The position numbers and the translations under genes were made by a program. Shown here piece after piece: positions 27,957 to 41,300 of a stretch of 64,000 nucleotides of DNA. Positions within the stretch are counted from its first letter, which is position 1; every line of letters begins with the position of its first letter. The notes beneath the pieces were generated by a model that made no database searches, was not told the DNA's origin, and saw nothing but the letters and a program-made list of their open reading frames with translations. This stretch comes from Ficedula albicollis (Eukaryota; Chordata; Aves; Passeriformes; Muscicapidae), in assembly GCF_000247815.1 (NCBI RefSeq), contig NC_021673.1, positions 110,290,766 to 110,354,765 on the forward strand. The letters run 5' to 3'.

Positions 27957-28614
27957 TGTCTTAGGTTGCAATACAGCATGTGACCAAAAGTATGTATTCA
28001 ATCCCCATCTGTTGAAACCAGGTGGGGCAGTCATCTTTATCTTTTCCACAACCCATCCTCCCTCCAGGAAGATATCACCTGCTGCTGGCCCATTCAGTCC
28101 CACTGTATGACTGATAAAATTACATCATCCCACTGGGAGATGCTCCAGCCAGGGGGAGGAGCCAAGCCTTTCCTACCTAGATAAAACTGAGATTTGGAAC
28201 ACCAAAGTAGCCCTTTTTCCAGTGGACCCCAGAGGAAAACCACATCATCCCTGGACCTTCAGAGGGAAACTGCACCCTTCTACAGGAGCACTGCTTCAGC
28301 TGAACCACATCTGCCACTGCAGGAGGACAGCAGCCACCATTTAATTGGACTGCTACCAGCACCCTGACTGACAGGGTGTCAGGTTGTATCCTGACTCTCT
28401 CAGTGTTTTTGGGATTGTTCTTTGTAATACTGTATTTCTATTTTAATTTTCCTAGTAAAGAACTGTTATTCCTCTTCCCATATCTTTGCCTGAAAGCCCC
28501 CTTAATTTCAAAATAATAATAATTTGGAGGCAGGGGGTTTACATTCTCCATTTCAAAGAGAGGATCCTGCTTTCTTTTTTTCTTAGCAGACACCTGTCCT
28601 CCAAACCAGGAGAA
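27957..28614 (+). mobile_element. Solo LTR inserted in CR1, plus strand, 658 bp
   Basis: The element starts TGTCTTAGG and interrupts a CR1 copy. The pentamer AAGGG occurs immediately before it (27952-27956) and after it (28615-28619), a 5-bp target-site duplication that fits ERVL-type integration. Inside are a TATA-like box (GATAAAACTGAG, about 28180-28191) and, downstream, an AGTAAA polyadenylation-type signal near 28454. No internal retroviral genes flank it, so it is a solo LTR left by LTR-LTR recombination. I recognise the sequence as an LTR abundant in songbirds. The exact 3' terminus is slightly uncertain because the usual CA end is not intact. Confidence 0.75.
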
Positions 28615-28795
28615 AAGGGTATTTTAGGATTGGAAGTGACTGCCCAGGGAGGTGGTGAAGTCATCGTCTTAGAGGTGTTCAAGAAAGACTGGACATGGCA
28701 CTTAATGCTTTGGTGTAGCTGACAATGTGGCTATTAGTCAAAGGTAGAACTTGATGATCTTACAGGTCTTTTCCAACCTAAATGATTCTGTGATC
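28615..28795 (+). mobile_element. CR1 LINE 3' end, right part
   Basis: Continues the CR1 begun at 27690: CTGCCCAGGGAGGTGGTGAA, AGGTGTTCAAGAAAGACTGG, and the terminal TTTTCCAACCTAAATGATTC motif followed by TGTGATC, the characteristic 3' end of CR1. Confidence 0.85.
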
Positions 28796-31700
28796 TGGTT
28801 TTTTTCTACTGTTACATCTAAATGATGATTTGCCAGGTGAAAAATACCTCTCCACCCTTCTTGCTCTGTAAGTTTGTAAGTTTGTCTTAAATGGTGCTGC
28901 ATCACAAAATCCATGCCCAAAAAGACAAGACTGCAGGGCTGTACAGTCTGAATGACACGCTTTTGAGGAAAAGACTTTTTGGAACTGAAGAACCAAATGT
29001 TATTAAAAGCAACAATGGTGGACAATAACTGAAAATTAACCACTTCACTCAATTGACAGCACATCTTTCAGGTAATTAAACAGAAGTTGGAAAACAAAAC
29101 GAAATTAATATATTGTGCTAAAAAAAGAAAAAGCATAGCTACTTAATAGAAAGAATGACTCTGTAAAATCTGTAATTTCTGAACATCAGCCAGATATTCT
29201 GCTCTGGGTGTCTGACTAACTGGGAAGCAGCATGAAGGGCACCTATTACATGTTTTGTATCCAATTCTAAAGAGCATTTTGAAAACAGTGTTACTGTTAT
29301 TCAGCCTTTCCAGGAAGGAGGATAACCCAATTCATAAGTGTTTCAATATCAAGCCAAAAAGCCCTCCAGGGGTACCTAGAATTCAAATTTTGAAGCGAAT
29401 TCAGTTACTTACATGTCCATAGATACAAGAAAATTACAGAATCCTCTTCTGAAAGGTCTGTTTGAAAACAGGCAAGAAGTATTACATTCAGGTGTCCTTA
29501 GTATATATAATTAAGGTATGTGCTACACCTTTCTAGAAGTAGATCTCTGTGATCTAGGTATGAAAAAGGTTGTGTGGGTTGTTTAAAGTTTATACACAAT
29601 AATACATGAAATGTCATCAGCTTCTGCTCAAACATCAAATTGAATATATGGCTAAGAGGAGCCCCAAAACCTCCTCCTATTTAGTTTGTTTTATACCACC
29701 AGAATGTGGAAGCTGGAATTTATTCTATACCAGAAGGATTTATAAAATTAAATGTGATTTAGCTATAGGAATGATAGAAGTAAAATGAATGAAATGCTAT
29801 AGGAATGATAAAAGTAAAAGTAAGTAGACCCAGACTCACTAGAACAGCCTCATTAATGACTGGGCACTCTACACCTGAAGATTTGTTTGCCATACCAGTG
29901 ATGCTCTCCAGCAGACTTAGGAAGACTCCCATAAACTACCCAGGACTCTGACAGCAGAAACATTTCAATTTTACTAGAAGTATTAAATTATTCATAATTA
30001 ATATCCATGATTGAGCAGTGTTTTTTTATCTTTATCTACAAACCTGCTTTCTCCAAATATATTACTTTAATGTATTTTCTGATGATTGTCTAGAAAAACT
30101 ATGACTTCCACGAAACAGTTGCCTTTGCAATTCATCACATATACATGGTTCTTTAAGCCACATCAATGTTTCTCAACTTAGACAAAGTTGAGATAAAAAA
30201 TAAAAATCAACCCATAAAAACAACAAAAAGCAAATATTATCATATCTGCACACATATTCAATTGCTACCTTTAGTGCCAAGATAAGGAAGAAGGGCACTC
30301 CATGGACTCAAAATATCTCACCAGATTACTAAAGGACCCAAAAGACCCCCATGGATTACCAAATCTGGCGAGGTGGGGGAAAAAGCCCACCTGTTTATGC
30401 CAAGGATTATGTATAATGGATACTACCTGGATGGCTACAGCAATCACAGACTAAAAAGCTCATGCAAAGAATTGCATGAAAGCTCATGGAATTTCCACCT
30501 TTTTTAAAAATGTGATTTTTATCTGAATTTTTATTTTGTTTCTTTATGAAAGGAGGACTTGTGGCCTGAGGAGTGGGTATGAGGTCTGTGTTGTGAAGCT
30601 GCTCAGGAGGTAGATGCACAAAATGGCAGGAAAGCACATGGACTGTAGAAGGATGCCTGGGCAACCACTGATGCTACAGAACTGATACTCTGCAAACTGA
30701 AGAGAAAGCACACAGAAAAATCTCTGTATCCTTAAAGTGAGATACAAAACTGCTGGGAAAGAGCAGATGCCAACTTTTTCACCCTAGGGAACCAGAAATC
30801 TGTGGGAGGGCAGTGCAACCCTTTAATTAGTGGTAAGACTACACTATTCTAAAGTAGTCCTTCATAATCATGGATTTACTAGGCACAGTTCACCAAAAAA
30901 AAAAAAACAAACCAAAAAAAACTCACAAAATTTGAGAGAAGAGAAAAAAAACACATGGCAAAACCCCAAACAAACCCAGCATACAGTTCTAATCTCAAAG
31001 ATATTCTCAGATTATTTTGTAGTAATCAGTAACAGTAAATCACATCAGTCCCCCTATAAAGGAATACTTTTGAAGTACAAAATTAGAATTCCTATTTTAA
31101 AACTCTAATTCATATCTCTAATATTTCAGGATTTAATTGCAAGTGTCCTTTGTACCCCACAATCTCCTAATTCAGGTGATTCATGGCACAGAGCTCAACA
31201 TCAGCCCTGGAAGACCCAGCAGTTTGCTTCACCTGAATAAGATCAACAGCACTGGAAATTTCTAAGCGTGTAAAAAATAGTGATTGCTTCTTAATCAGTG
31301 CCACAATATTCGATGCTTGCACTGCATAATGCAAGATCCTATGGAGAAGTGTCAAGTAAAGCTGTGAGATCCAGCTGAATTCACATCAAGCTTCATTCAC
31401 GTATGTGAATTTATATACAATGAATATATTTATACATGCAGAACATGAAGTGCTCCATTTATACCACATTATCAATATTGTGAATTAAATATCCATCCAG
31501 ACGTAGTCTGTACATGTTGTTGCTCACATTGACTATTGACAAGTCTGTTCCCAATTACTCCACTGAGGTGAGCTGAAGCTACCCAACAGAAGCAAAGATA
31601 TATCATCCTGTCTTTATACACTCCATGCCCAGAGCCAAACCATGAAACTCCCCTGTTCTCTCAGTCTGCTAATGTCTCTGAAAAGCCATCAGAGAGGACC

Positions 31701-32303
31701 ACCATGTAGCTAGCAGCTGCTTCTTAGACATCTTTAAATGAAAGATTTTCCCTTTTTTAAGGTGTAGGGATGATAAACACGACTAGAAATATTCTGAAGA
31801 GTCCAAGCACAGTGGGAGGGAGCAGAAGACATGGCTGTGATGAGAGGTGCATCCAGCTGCTGAGCCTGCAGGTGCATTTGGAGTAGATGGACAGAATGAA
31901 AAATTAGAGGTGTTCCTGGGCTGGATATATTTGAGTAATGAGGGAAGTTTGTAAAAATAAATCAGAGTAGAACATGCATGGATAAGATCAGTCTAGAGCA
32001 AAATAGGACAAAGAAGGGAATAAAATCACACTTGAGATCTCAGTGATGTGAACAGGAAGTAGAAATAAGAGACCCCAAAAGAGAGAAAGCCAACTATGAA
32101 TAAAACTGGCACTGGATCTAGAGTGAAAAATTATAGAATATCTAGACTAGCTAGAATTCTAGAATAGCTAGAAAAAGTGGCAATAAGAATGGCAAGTGCG
32201 AAAGAAAACAGCCCAACTTTAAAAGAGTAGGACCAATATTAAAAAGGGAATTGAAAACTACCATTTCCAGTTCCCCCCCAGAAATCAACATCTGATTGGG
32301 AAT
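28796..32303. other. Non-coding stretch, no gene seen
   Basis: AT-rich intron-like sequence. One short direct repeat (GCTATAGGAATGATA at about 29762 and 29796, period 34) and A-rich runs near 30895-30960 are visible. No exon or mobile element was identified. Confidence 0.5.
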
Positions 32304-32565
32304 AATTCACACCACAGTTAGGAGAGCCTGAGAAATAAGTATGAACATTACAAACCACGCAGAGCAAAATCCACTGACTTTTCCAGAGACTGTGATTTAT
32401 AAATCCAGATATTCAGAAGAATGGGGTAGTAAGGAATTCACACCACAGTTAGGAGAGCCTGAGAAATAAGTATGAACATTACAAACCACGCAGAGCAAAA
32501 TCCACTGACTTTTCCAGAGACTGTGATTTATAAATCCAGATATTCAGAAGAATGGGGTAGTAAGG
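32304..32565. repeat. Local tandem duplication, period 131 bp, essentially identical copies
   Basis: The unit beginning AATTCACACCACAGTTAGG and ending AATGGGGTAGTAAGG is present twice, at 32304 and 32435, with no difference that I can see. Identity over the whole 131 bp indicates a very recent duplication, or an assembly duplication of one locus. Confidence 0.92.
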
Positions 32566-35158
32566 AGAAGCATTTCACAGGAGCAAAACAGATACTTTCC
32601 TAAACTCAAACACATCCAACTTTCCATTCCTTCAGCAACCAAATGCAAACATGGATGCTGTAGGTCTTGAGCTAAAAATAGTTCTGCCTACAACAAACAC
32701 TTATCTCTGCAGGCTCATATCACGGCGATTGGGAAGCACGAGGCAGGCTTTCCATTTCCTAACAGAACTTCACCTCACATGCTCAGCCACTCGCAGATTA
32801 AAACTAGCTGTCTTACAGCTGTGCAGCTAGTGAGAGGATTAAAGGAACACATAAAAACCCTTGCAAAGATACTTGTCAGTTTAGGATTCTCCAGATACAG
32901 CTCATCCCAAAAAAAGCCACACTGCACAGCACATGGCATTATGAAAAACAGAGAAAGAGAGGGGAAAAATTTGCAAAATGCCCATAACTAAACTAATGTA
33001 TATTGTGAATATGCAAATATGTTCTATTTCATATCAACTCTAAAGCAGCATACAGGAGGGAAGATCAGAGAACAGAGGCACAGAAGGTTTTTAGGGGAGA
33101 TACAGGTGTTTGAAATAAAAAAGAATGGCTCTCTAAATGTTAAATTGGAAGAAGAAGCAAGAGCAGACACCAAAGAATGAATTTTTACCATGCTCTTGCC
33201 AATGTGCATGACCATATACATTCTCTACTGCTACTGTAGAGAATGCCAAAATTCTTTTTTTTTGGATCTTGATGAAGTGCTGTCACAGCAGTCCAGTGAG
33301 ATAAAAGGGCACTCAAATCTGCAGTCACACTTTAAGCTCACTAACCATTCTGTTATTTTCTGATAGCTTCCATTTTATTAGAGAAATGTTTCCACATGGA
33401 AATGACTTATGTGTGTTAGGAGAAGCCCCTCTCCTGAAAAAGATTATAGCAATATATCAAAGAAAACCCCAAAGAAAGCATCTGGTTGGCCAAAAATACA
33501 GAGTCTGTCCTAATTCAACCTTTATTTTATTTTTCCTGTTTCTTTTTAATGGTAGAGAGATGCATATAAAAGAAAGGAGTAAAAAAAAAACAAAACAAAA
33601 AACTGCAGTGAGAAAAAGCAACAAAGAGCACTGCAAGGAAAGAAAGGTCAATTACAGCACAAGAAAAGATGCAAGGAATGTGAAGAATGTCAGCAAGTAA
33701 ATAAATCAATAATCTACAGTCATCATCTGCATTCCTGAACTACCTTGAAAGCAAGGATATCTGCCCTTAACATTCCTAACAGTAGAGGTTTTCAAGGAAG
33801 ACCCCCCTCTGCTGCATGCTCAGCTTCTGCCAGCACCCCTCTGTCAACAACTGATTACAAGGGAACCTTTCCTAAGGGAGCCTCTATTACCTCGTACAAC
33901 AGTTTTGTGAACACTTTGGGACGACCCAGAAAAATTAACAAGCCCAAATTAATGCTGTGATCACTGCATGTAGTTGAAAAAAACCTCAAGATCATTGTCA
34001 AGCAATTGCAGAAATGATGCACTATATTTCCCCGTCAACACTGCTCTCTAAAACACACTGGAGCCTTGCAGCTCATGTGGAATAACAGCACAGATCAATA
34101 AAGCCAGGGACTAATGTGGTTTTACAGATGTATTTCTTCACAGTGGTATAACATACCATAAAATAAAAGTTTTACAGAGGAAATGAAAGCTGAGTGAGAG
34201 AGACAAGAGGATCTGAAAGTCAAGACTTAAGAAGTCGGAAACAACCAAACAAAAAACCACTGACAAAAAAACCCCCAAGCATATAAACCAAACAATCCCA
34301 AAAACCCCCCAAAACCCCCAACCAAACCTAAACCTTGAAAACAAAACCCTAACCCCCAATAGAAGTATACAAATTAAATCAAGGATATGCCCTCAATAAG
34401 GTGACATAACAAAAGTGGACCTGCAGAGCAAAACTGTGGAGAACCTCACTGACATGGACCCCTTATTATACATTTTGTGTAAGGTTACTTCAGATTTGCT
34501 CTAGACTGGTCCCATGAACTGAGCTTCCAGTAGGGGTTGAGGTAAATAACCTGGCTTAGTTTTGTCCATAAGAGAATCTAGACCAACCCAAACCATCATA
34601 AATGGGAAACAACAGAAATACAATTCAGAAGAGCAATCCTGAGCCAATGCTAACATAGATTTACCTGAAGTTGCTATATGACTCTGATGCTATATATAAA
34701 AAGTCCTGTAAGCCCAGTCTCAAACAAACAACAAAAAAGAAAGGGAAAGGATGATTCCATGAGCACTGCTGCTTAAAAGACCACTTTTGTCCATAAAACA
34801 CAGCAGTTATTCTCCAAAAATTGCTTTACCACACAAAATGTAATGTACAAAACTCACAACAAATCATCATAGAGAATACTTTCTAAATTGGACATGCAGA
34901 ATGCTTTTGCAACACTTGCTTTTGCAAATGAAGCTGATACAGTAAGATTAGGTAGCTGGGGGCATCTTTTCATGTGACTGAAGGAATTTCTTAAAGAAGT
35001 GTAGCAATTAAAACAAGTCTATTTTCAATGCCATTTTACTTCCAAAGGATGGGGGAGGGACTCCACCCCAACTGTCCTCTATGTGTTTTATAGTCATCTT
35101 AAAATAATAGATGCAACTAAGTTAAAAAAATTAAAGATGAGAGAGAAAATCTATGTAC
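32566..35158. other. Intronic stretch next to the coding exon, A/C-rich patch, no further exon seen
   Basis: Non-coding. A distinctly A/C-rich (plus strand) patch lies at about 34245-34360, with AACCAAAC, CCCCCAA and AACCCTAACCCCC pieces. It is low-complexity sequence rather than a true telomeric repeat. Confidence 0.5.
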
Positions 35159-35258
35159 CTGTATGTTGTTTTTCAATCCAAGCTTGCAGATACATGAAGA
35201 GGAGTAGACCAGCTACTCCAAACAGCAGTACAGACACGAAGACTTGTCTTAGGTTCAT
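35159..35258 (-). CDS. CHST9: CHST9 first coding exon, N-terminal cytoplasmic tail and membrane anchor (partial gene)
   Basis: Read on the minus strand from ATG at 35258, the exon encodes 33 complete codons plus the first base of a split glycine codon. It opens MNLRQVF and contains a hydrophobic anchor (about residues 6-24) with the core [19 protein letters not shown], ending EKQHT. This matches closely, from memory, the start of vertebrate CHST9, a Golgi type II enzyme that transfers sulfate from PAPS to C4 of terminal N-acetylgalactosamine on glycoprotein glycans. The exon ends CAG before a GTACAT donor at 35158, in phase 1. The catalytic sulfotransferase domain, with the PAPS-binding loops, is encoded by later exons and is not in this window. 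The chosen ATG has G at -3 and is the first in-frame ATG after an upstream in-frame TGA. Other GalNAc-4-sulfotransferases (CHST8, CHST14) have different anchors, so CHST9 is the best call. Confidence 0.85.
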
Positions 35259-35367
35259 GACCCTACAAGGGGGCTTCTCTTCAGCTTTCAGAAGGACTCA
35301 TTGCTCACTTTTCTGAAGTCTTCAGCATGTCTGCATCTTCTTTGGTACCTTCCCCAGAGACACCAAC
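35259..35367 (-). other. CHST9: CHST9 5' untranslated part of the coding exon, with three short upstream ORFs
   Basis: The exon begins at 35367 after a strong acceptor on the minus strand (CCTCTCTTGTTTTTTCAG then GTTGG). Before the main start there are three upstream ATGs, at 35336, 35328 and 35301, opening uORFs of 4, 7 and 6 codons that all stop before the main ATG. The third encodes MSPSES then stop. It resembles the extra N-terminal residues MQPSE that I recall ahead of the internal methionine in the human protein, but here it is out of frame with the main ORF. The uORFs could lower translation of the main frame; this is inference. Confidence 0.7.
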
Positions 35368-38300
35368 CTGAAAAAACAAGAGAGGGAGGTTGTTCTCGTG
35401 TTACACTTTTATTCTTCACCAGAGACTGTGTTAACAGCATACTATATACACACTGGAACTCTCACAAGCTATTGCTTTCAGTGCCTGTATTTCTGCTCAC
35501 AATCTTGGATGTTCTTTCAACCCCCAGATGAGCTCCAACCAGATGTGTTTCTCGAAGTGGCTGAAAAGACCATTCCACCTCCAGAAGAGCCAACATCACC
35601 TGCTGGCATAACAGAGGGAGGTAATGACCCAAACGAGGTCATTGGGTCACACCAAAGCCCCACTGTGCCACCAACCACCTCAGCTGGGAAGCTACAACAA
35701 GCAGCTGGAGCCTCCCAGGGGACTGGGTCACACTCCAAGAGGCTGCCAGCCCTCTGTGATGGGCAACCCAGCACCTCTGCTTCTGGACTGTATAACCACG
35801 TGTCATGTATAAGCATGGCTCACCCCACAACACGACCACTCTGCTCTCAGAGCCTTGGCGCCGGTTCAGCCTGTGCACTGAGGAGTCACACAATGATGTT
35901 CGACCTCAAATACAAATCCAAGTCGAGTTTTGCATGATTAGGAAAAGTCAGCATAAGATGGTCTCAGTAACGGAGCAGAAAATTAGTTAATGGCTCATCT
36001 TTTTATTCAGCTGTGTTTTGCAATATGGAGAGGGACTTGTCAGGAACTCATTCTTGCTACTAACTTTAATGGAAATGACCTCAACTGTAAAAACTTATAA
36101 AAAAGATTACTTTATTGAACAGCAGTGGGCCCAGAGGAAGTAATTTACCTGATACCCTGCATCTGCCACAAAGGGGCTGTAAAATTCATTTTATAACATC
36201 AGAACATGAAGACACTGCCGATCACTAGAAGACAACTCCTTAATCTGAATGAGAATGTGCCCACTTTTGAAAGTGCATTATTAGAAGCTGAACAGCTTGT
36301 TTCAACAACTGGCCTGCACAGCAAAAGAAAATGCCTTAAAATTCAACATAATGGACACTATTGCCAGTGCATATGACAGAAGTGTCTGATGAACTACTAC
36401 AAAGAACTCTAGGAAAAACTCAAGTTTTTAAAGGAATACCGCTGACTGGAAGATACTTGAAAGATAAATCTGTTAAATACACAAAAAAGAAAATGCAGGC
36501 ACATAACGCTTATCCTGAATCATACAAGTACTTCATGTTCCACAAGTTTGTGTTTTTTAATAACTCAGCACTGTTACATCTATAATTGCTGAGTTTCTAA
36601 AAATACAGTAGACATAAAGCTCAGAAGGAACTCCCATTAAAAAAAACTGTTGAATGAACAAAGTAACTATGTTAGAAAGACACAAAAGGTTTCAAGAACA
36701 ACAAAACTATTCAGGACTTTTCAGATGTTTTTCCAATTCTGTGCCATTAAACTATACACTTCTCTTAAGCACAAACTTGCCTGCAGAAAATGTAAGCCAC
36801 GGTTTAAATATTAATCATTTGATGTGTAATTGTTCTGTAGAAGAGAGATAGCTAGACATTAACAGAATGTAAATGTTCTGTCTGAAGTTTTTTTGTAAGG
36901 GTCATGAGGCAACTGGTTTGAACCAGGCACATGAAAGGAAGGTGATGGAGGTTTTATTCTCAACCTTGCTTTTTCTGCTTTGATTCTACAGAGAGGGAAT
37001 TTCCTATATGTTATATACAGGTACCTGTTTGCAGCTATTGTGATGATGCACAGTGTTGGAAGGAAGCAATGAAGGTTGGGCAAAAACAAAGAAAATGCTT
37101 GGGGAATGCTGTGAAATGCTTTTTGTGTATGTGTGGGCAGTGGAGCCTCCTTTCACCTCCTTTCATAGATGAAGTGCTTTTTATCTATGCTACAAGGCTA
37201 CTTAGGGCTTTGCACCCAACTTCAGTGCTGCAGCAAGTGCACTGTTTGCACATCTTCAGAAGCCACTCTGCTGATGAGACAGAAGCTTCCCAGCATAAGC
37301 AATTTTTCAAGAACCACCAGTCATAGAATCGATGAATACAAACCTCTTCTGTTTTCCCACAAACAAAAGCTGTGTTGTTCATGTAACAGGACATTGACAG
37401 CACGGATTAGGAAGAAAAAAAACCCTCAAGATATGAGGGTCTGGATATATCTTTAAAATAAATTACTTAAATTAGTAACAGAGAGCAGGACTCAGTTTCT
37501 TGCTGTTTGGGATTCACAAGTTTCTCTCATAATAAAAGGAATCCACGCACACAATGACAGTGCATGCTTCCAAATAAGCCAGCTTCCTTGGTGATGTTAC
37601 TTTCTTCCATCCCTGATTACACAATGCTCTCACATATTCAGCCCTCCTTCCTGAAAAACAGTGTCCTTGAGTGGGCAAGGAAAGCTTTCTCAGGCCACAT
37701 GGATGATGCTGAAAGCAAAGCATCTCACACCACATCTCCGTGAACATTTCTGACATTTGTACGCTGGCACTGCTGCTCTCTCCAGCCACTTGCTCTCATC
37801 CTCCCCGTCTGCCCAGCTCTTGCCACCACCATGAGGGCTTTCTGACCAAGTTTAACCAAAATACAGCCCACAAAGGATTTACCCAAGGAACAGTGCCAGT
37901 GGTTTTTCCTTTACCAATAGCTGGTATCACATACGTCAATAACTCATGACAGCAAAGGATACAGTGCTGGCCTTGCCCAAACACCACCATGGTTGCACAG
38001 CACCATCTACAAGCCTTGAAAGGTGATGATGAAAATGCACTGCAAAATGTGGAGCACTTTTAAGCTGTTTACTCTGTTAGTAAGAAAACAGATGTTTTTC
38101 TACAAGGTTAGTTTTGGTTTTCAGTGGAAAGAAGTTTGTAAAAGGAATCAACAGTTCAAGGTGTTTTTCTATTTTTTTTTTTTTTAACTAGCGAACACAC
38201 CCTAAGGCAGATTCACTCCACCATCACAGTTGCTACAATTATCTTTGTATCAAGAGTTTACATGCTGCTTCCAATTCATTTAATTTATTTAAATTTAATT

Positions 38301-41300
38301 TATATGAAACTGCTTCATTTATGTGTTGGCTAAGTTTTAAGATTAGTTTTAAACAAGAGTAACATTACTTTAAATTAACACTACTGATTTTAGCTTAGGT
38401 TAGAATCTAAATACATCAAACCCAACTATTCTGCTACCTTATAAGATTTTAAAGGCTTTTCAGCTTGAATGAGTAGTTTAATTTATTTAACACAGCGATT
38501 TGTAACCCACATATGAAAAAATTATAGTGACATTTAAAAAAATCTGTGTCTGTTAATCTTCTAGGAGAACATGAAAAATGGCTGCACAACACTGACAAAT
38601 TTTCTCCTTTTGTATTAAAAAGCAATGGTCATGGATAACACTCTCAGGCATCCTGGGCAAGAGGAAATACCTGCAAATATTCTTTAATCAAGATAAATGC
38701 TTTCTCGTGGCTTTGAAAGGCCAAGATGCAGTTACTTTCAACCCAAGTATTTTCAAAAGAGATCAGCCAAATCCAGACAGAGGTTCAGCATCCCTGCTTA
38801 AGCTGTGAATCTTTTTTTTTCCTCCAGTCCTGGGTGACATGGTTCCCCTGGCTGGCACCTTGACCATCCTGCTGGGTGGTTCTTGCTATCAGGGAACTAA
38901 TGTAGCTTGGAAAACTGCTCTGTGCCTTTCACCTATGCTGAACTAGACTCTTGCTTCTGCCCAATGTCACCCCCATCTCTTTGGGATGTATGGACCCCAA
39001 TATCCCCCCTGTTTCAACTCAAGCCACGCACCCTGAAATTTCAAGTTCTTTTGGGTAGTGGAGAGAGACTACTACATAACCTTATCCATCCTGGAGAAGC
39101 AGTAAACCTGGCAGACAATAGTGCTATATGCCTTAGGTGACAAACACAGCAAAAATTTAGAAATGTTACAGGTCTATAGTAATTCACTTCTGATTCCAAA
39201 TTGTTTAACATTTGCCAAATATTAAGAGTTTCAAGGATCCTCATTCTACTGATATAAAAGCTTTGCAGTTTCCCCATTGTGTTTTGGGTTCAAATAGGCA
39301 CATTCATGTACAGGGCCAACACAAGCAACTGAAATACCACAGCCACCAAAAATGGGGAAAAGTGTACCTCCTGCTTTTGGCATGACTCCTCCTTTCAGGA
39401 CATTATCCAACTTTTTATTCCTTGCAATCAAATATACCTGCAGCTGAATAGAGGCACCTCAGCACTCAGGTACCATTCCTGGCTCTTTCCTGCTCTAGAC
39501 CACACAAAACCAACAGCATCTGGTCAGTATGTGTGGCTAACTTTATATTTCCTTGCCACCATAACCCTCACCATCACCTAGTTCAAAAATAAGGACATGA
39601 AAACGCAAAACATTAGATTACCTCCAACTATTTAGAAATCTTTCCTTTTAATTCCAGCATTTTTTCCTTCACCTGGAAATAAATAATATCAAGATGCAAG
39701 GTTAACCAGCAGAATACAGATAAAAAAACCCCAGACAATCTTTATAATGGTCAAAGCATTCATATTACTGTGGGATAATACAGATTCCTACCCACTCAGT
39801 ATCTCCTTAGACACTACTGAATTAATGAAAACAAAATGAGAAAAAGCTACTGCAACTGCACAGTTTTGGGGTTTTTTGTTTGTTTGTTTTTTCCATTTTC
39901 TTCCCTCCTTCCTCACCTCAGGAAGCACTGCATTTTCTGATACCTCCACTGGAGTTATTATGGCAAGAAAATTTTGCAGTGAGGAATGTTCTGCTGGACA
40001 CTGGCCCAGACTACCTTCAGCTCAGTCAGTAGAAGGAGGCAAGGATATCTTCTCACTTCAACGCTCCCCCTCCTCCCTCACTCTCATCTGTTGGCTCATG
40101 TCCTACTTCACACGCAGATGATCCTCCAGGATCACCTTTCCACTGTCCACATCTCAACTTTCTGCCTTCACAACGACTAGCACGAGGCAGAGCTCCAGCT
40201 CTTAACAATGCTTGCACAGTTCCTCATATCAGGCAGCACTGCTTTTCATCCTGGTTGCTAGAAATAAAAGTACAGTATTTGCCATTTTCTATCTCCAGCA
40301 AGTTATGCCGAGTGTTATGGCTGGGTGAAGTCGAAGGCCTTACAGAAATTTGAATTAAGTGAGTAAGCAGATCAAGGTAGCCAAACAGTGGCGCTGAGAA
40401 AGCCTGTAAAAATCAGAAAAACTGAACCAGCCAACCCCTCACCAAACATCCCCCAGGAAAAAACCAACCAAACAACAAAACCCAAACCAAAATTCCCATA
40501 ATGGAGCTTCTCCTGTCTGTAGGAATTTACTAGGTGTATACAGACAGCATACAGGCCCACTATTGCATCAGTCCTGCTGATACCTCAGCAACTTCTTCAC
40601 CTGAAGAGCTGCTTATAAGAAGGCTGTGTAAAAGTATAACTGAAGACACCATCTGGCCTGCACAACTTTTATTACCAGCAATAATAGAAGATTACTACCC
40701 ACCAACACTGCAAATCAAGTTAAGAGAATTCCGTTAGAGTTCCATAAGACACAAATAATGAAATATATTTTTATGAAACATATAGGAATTTCTCTTCAAA
40801 GGAGGGACCTGTTTTTATCAAAGTGAGCATTCTTCACTCACCCACTGCCAATTATGAAACAATAAAGCCCCTTTAGAAAATAGACCTTAAAAATTTAAAT
40901 TTTAACAGCAGTCAGGAAATTCCAAATACCAACATCACCAAAGTAATTCCTACCCAGTCAACTTGTACATATTTAACATTTTTCAACTTCACTCTCCCTG
41001 GTTATATAGCAGACCACAATGCTGTTACAGCAATTACATTTTGTTTTAAGTGCACTTTAAAGCATACAAAATATTATAAAGAATTAAAAACATGGCAAAG
41101 AAAATATGGTTTGCATATGATTTTGCCATTTTAATCTATTAACATCACTAGTTCCTCATTATCCTTTTGATATATTTCCAAAGGAAAAAAAATCAATTTA
41201 GTGAAACAATGGGCATAAACAAGAATCATTGCTTCTGAGAACATGCATACCACTTACCCGGTCCTGCTTCTCAACCACAAATCTTACTAAACTTTAGACC

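Noticed and set aside
34320..34360. Telomere-like AACCCTAACCCCC on the plus strand
   Set aside because: Only one near-unit in an A/C-rich low-complexity patch; not an interstitial telomeric array.
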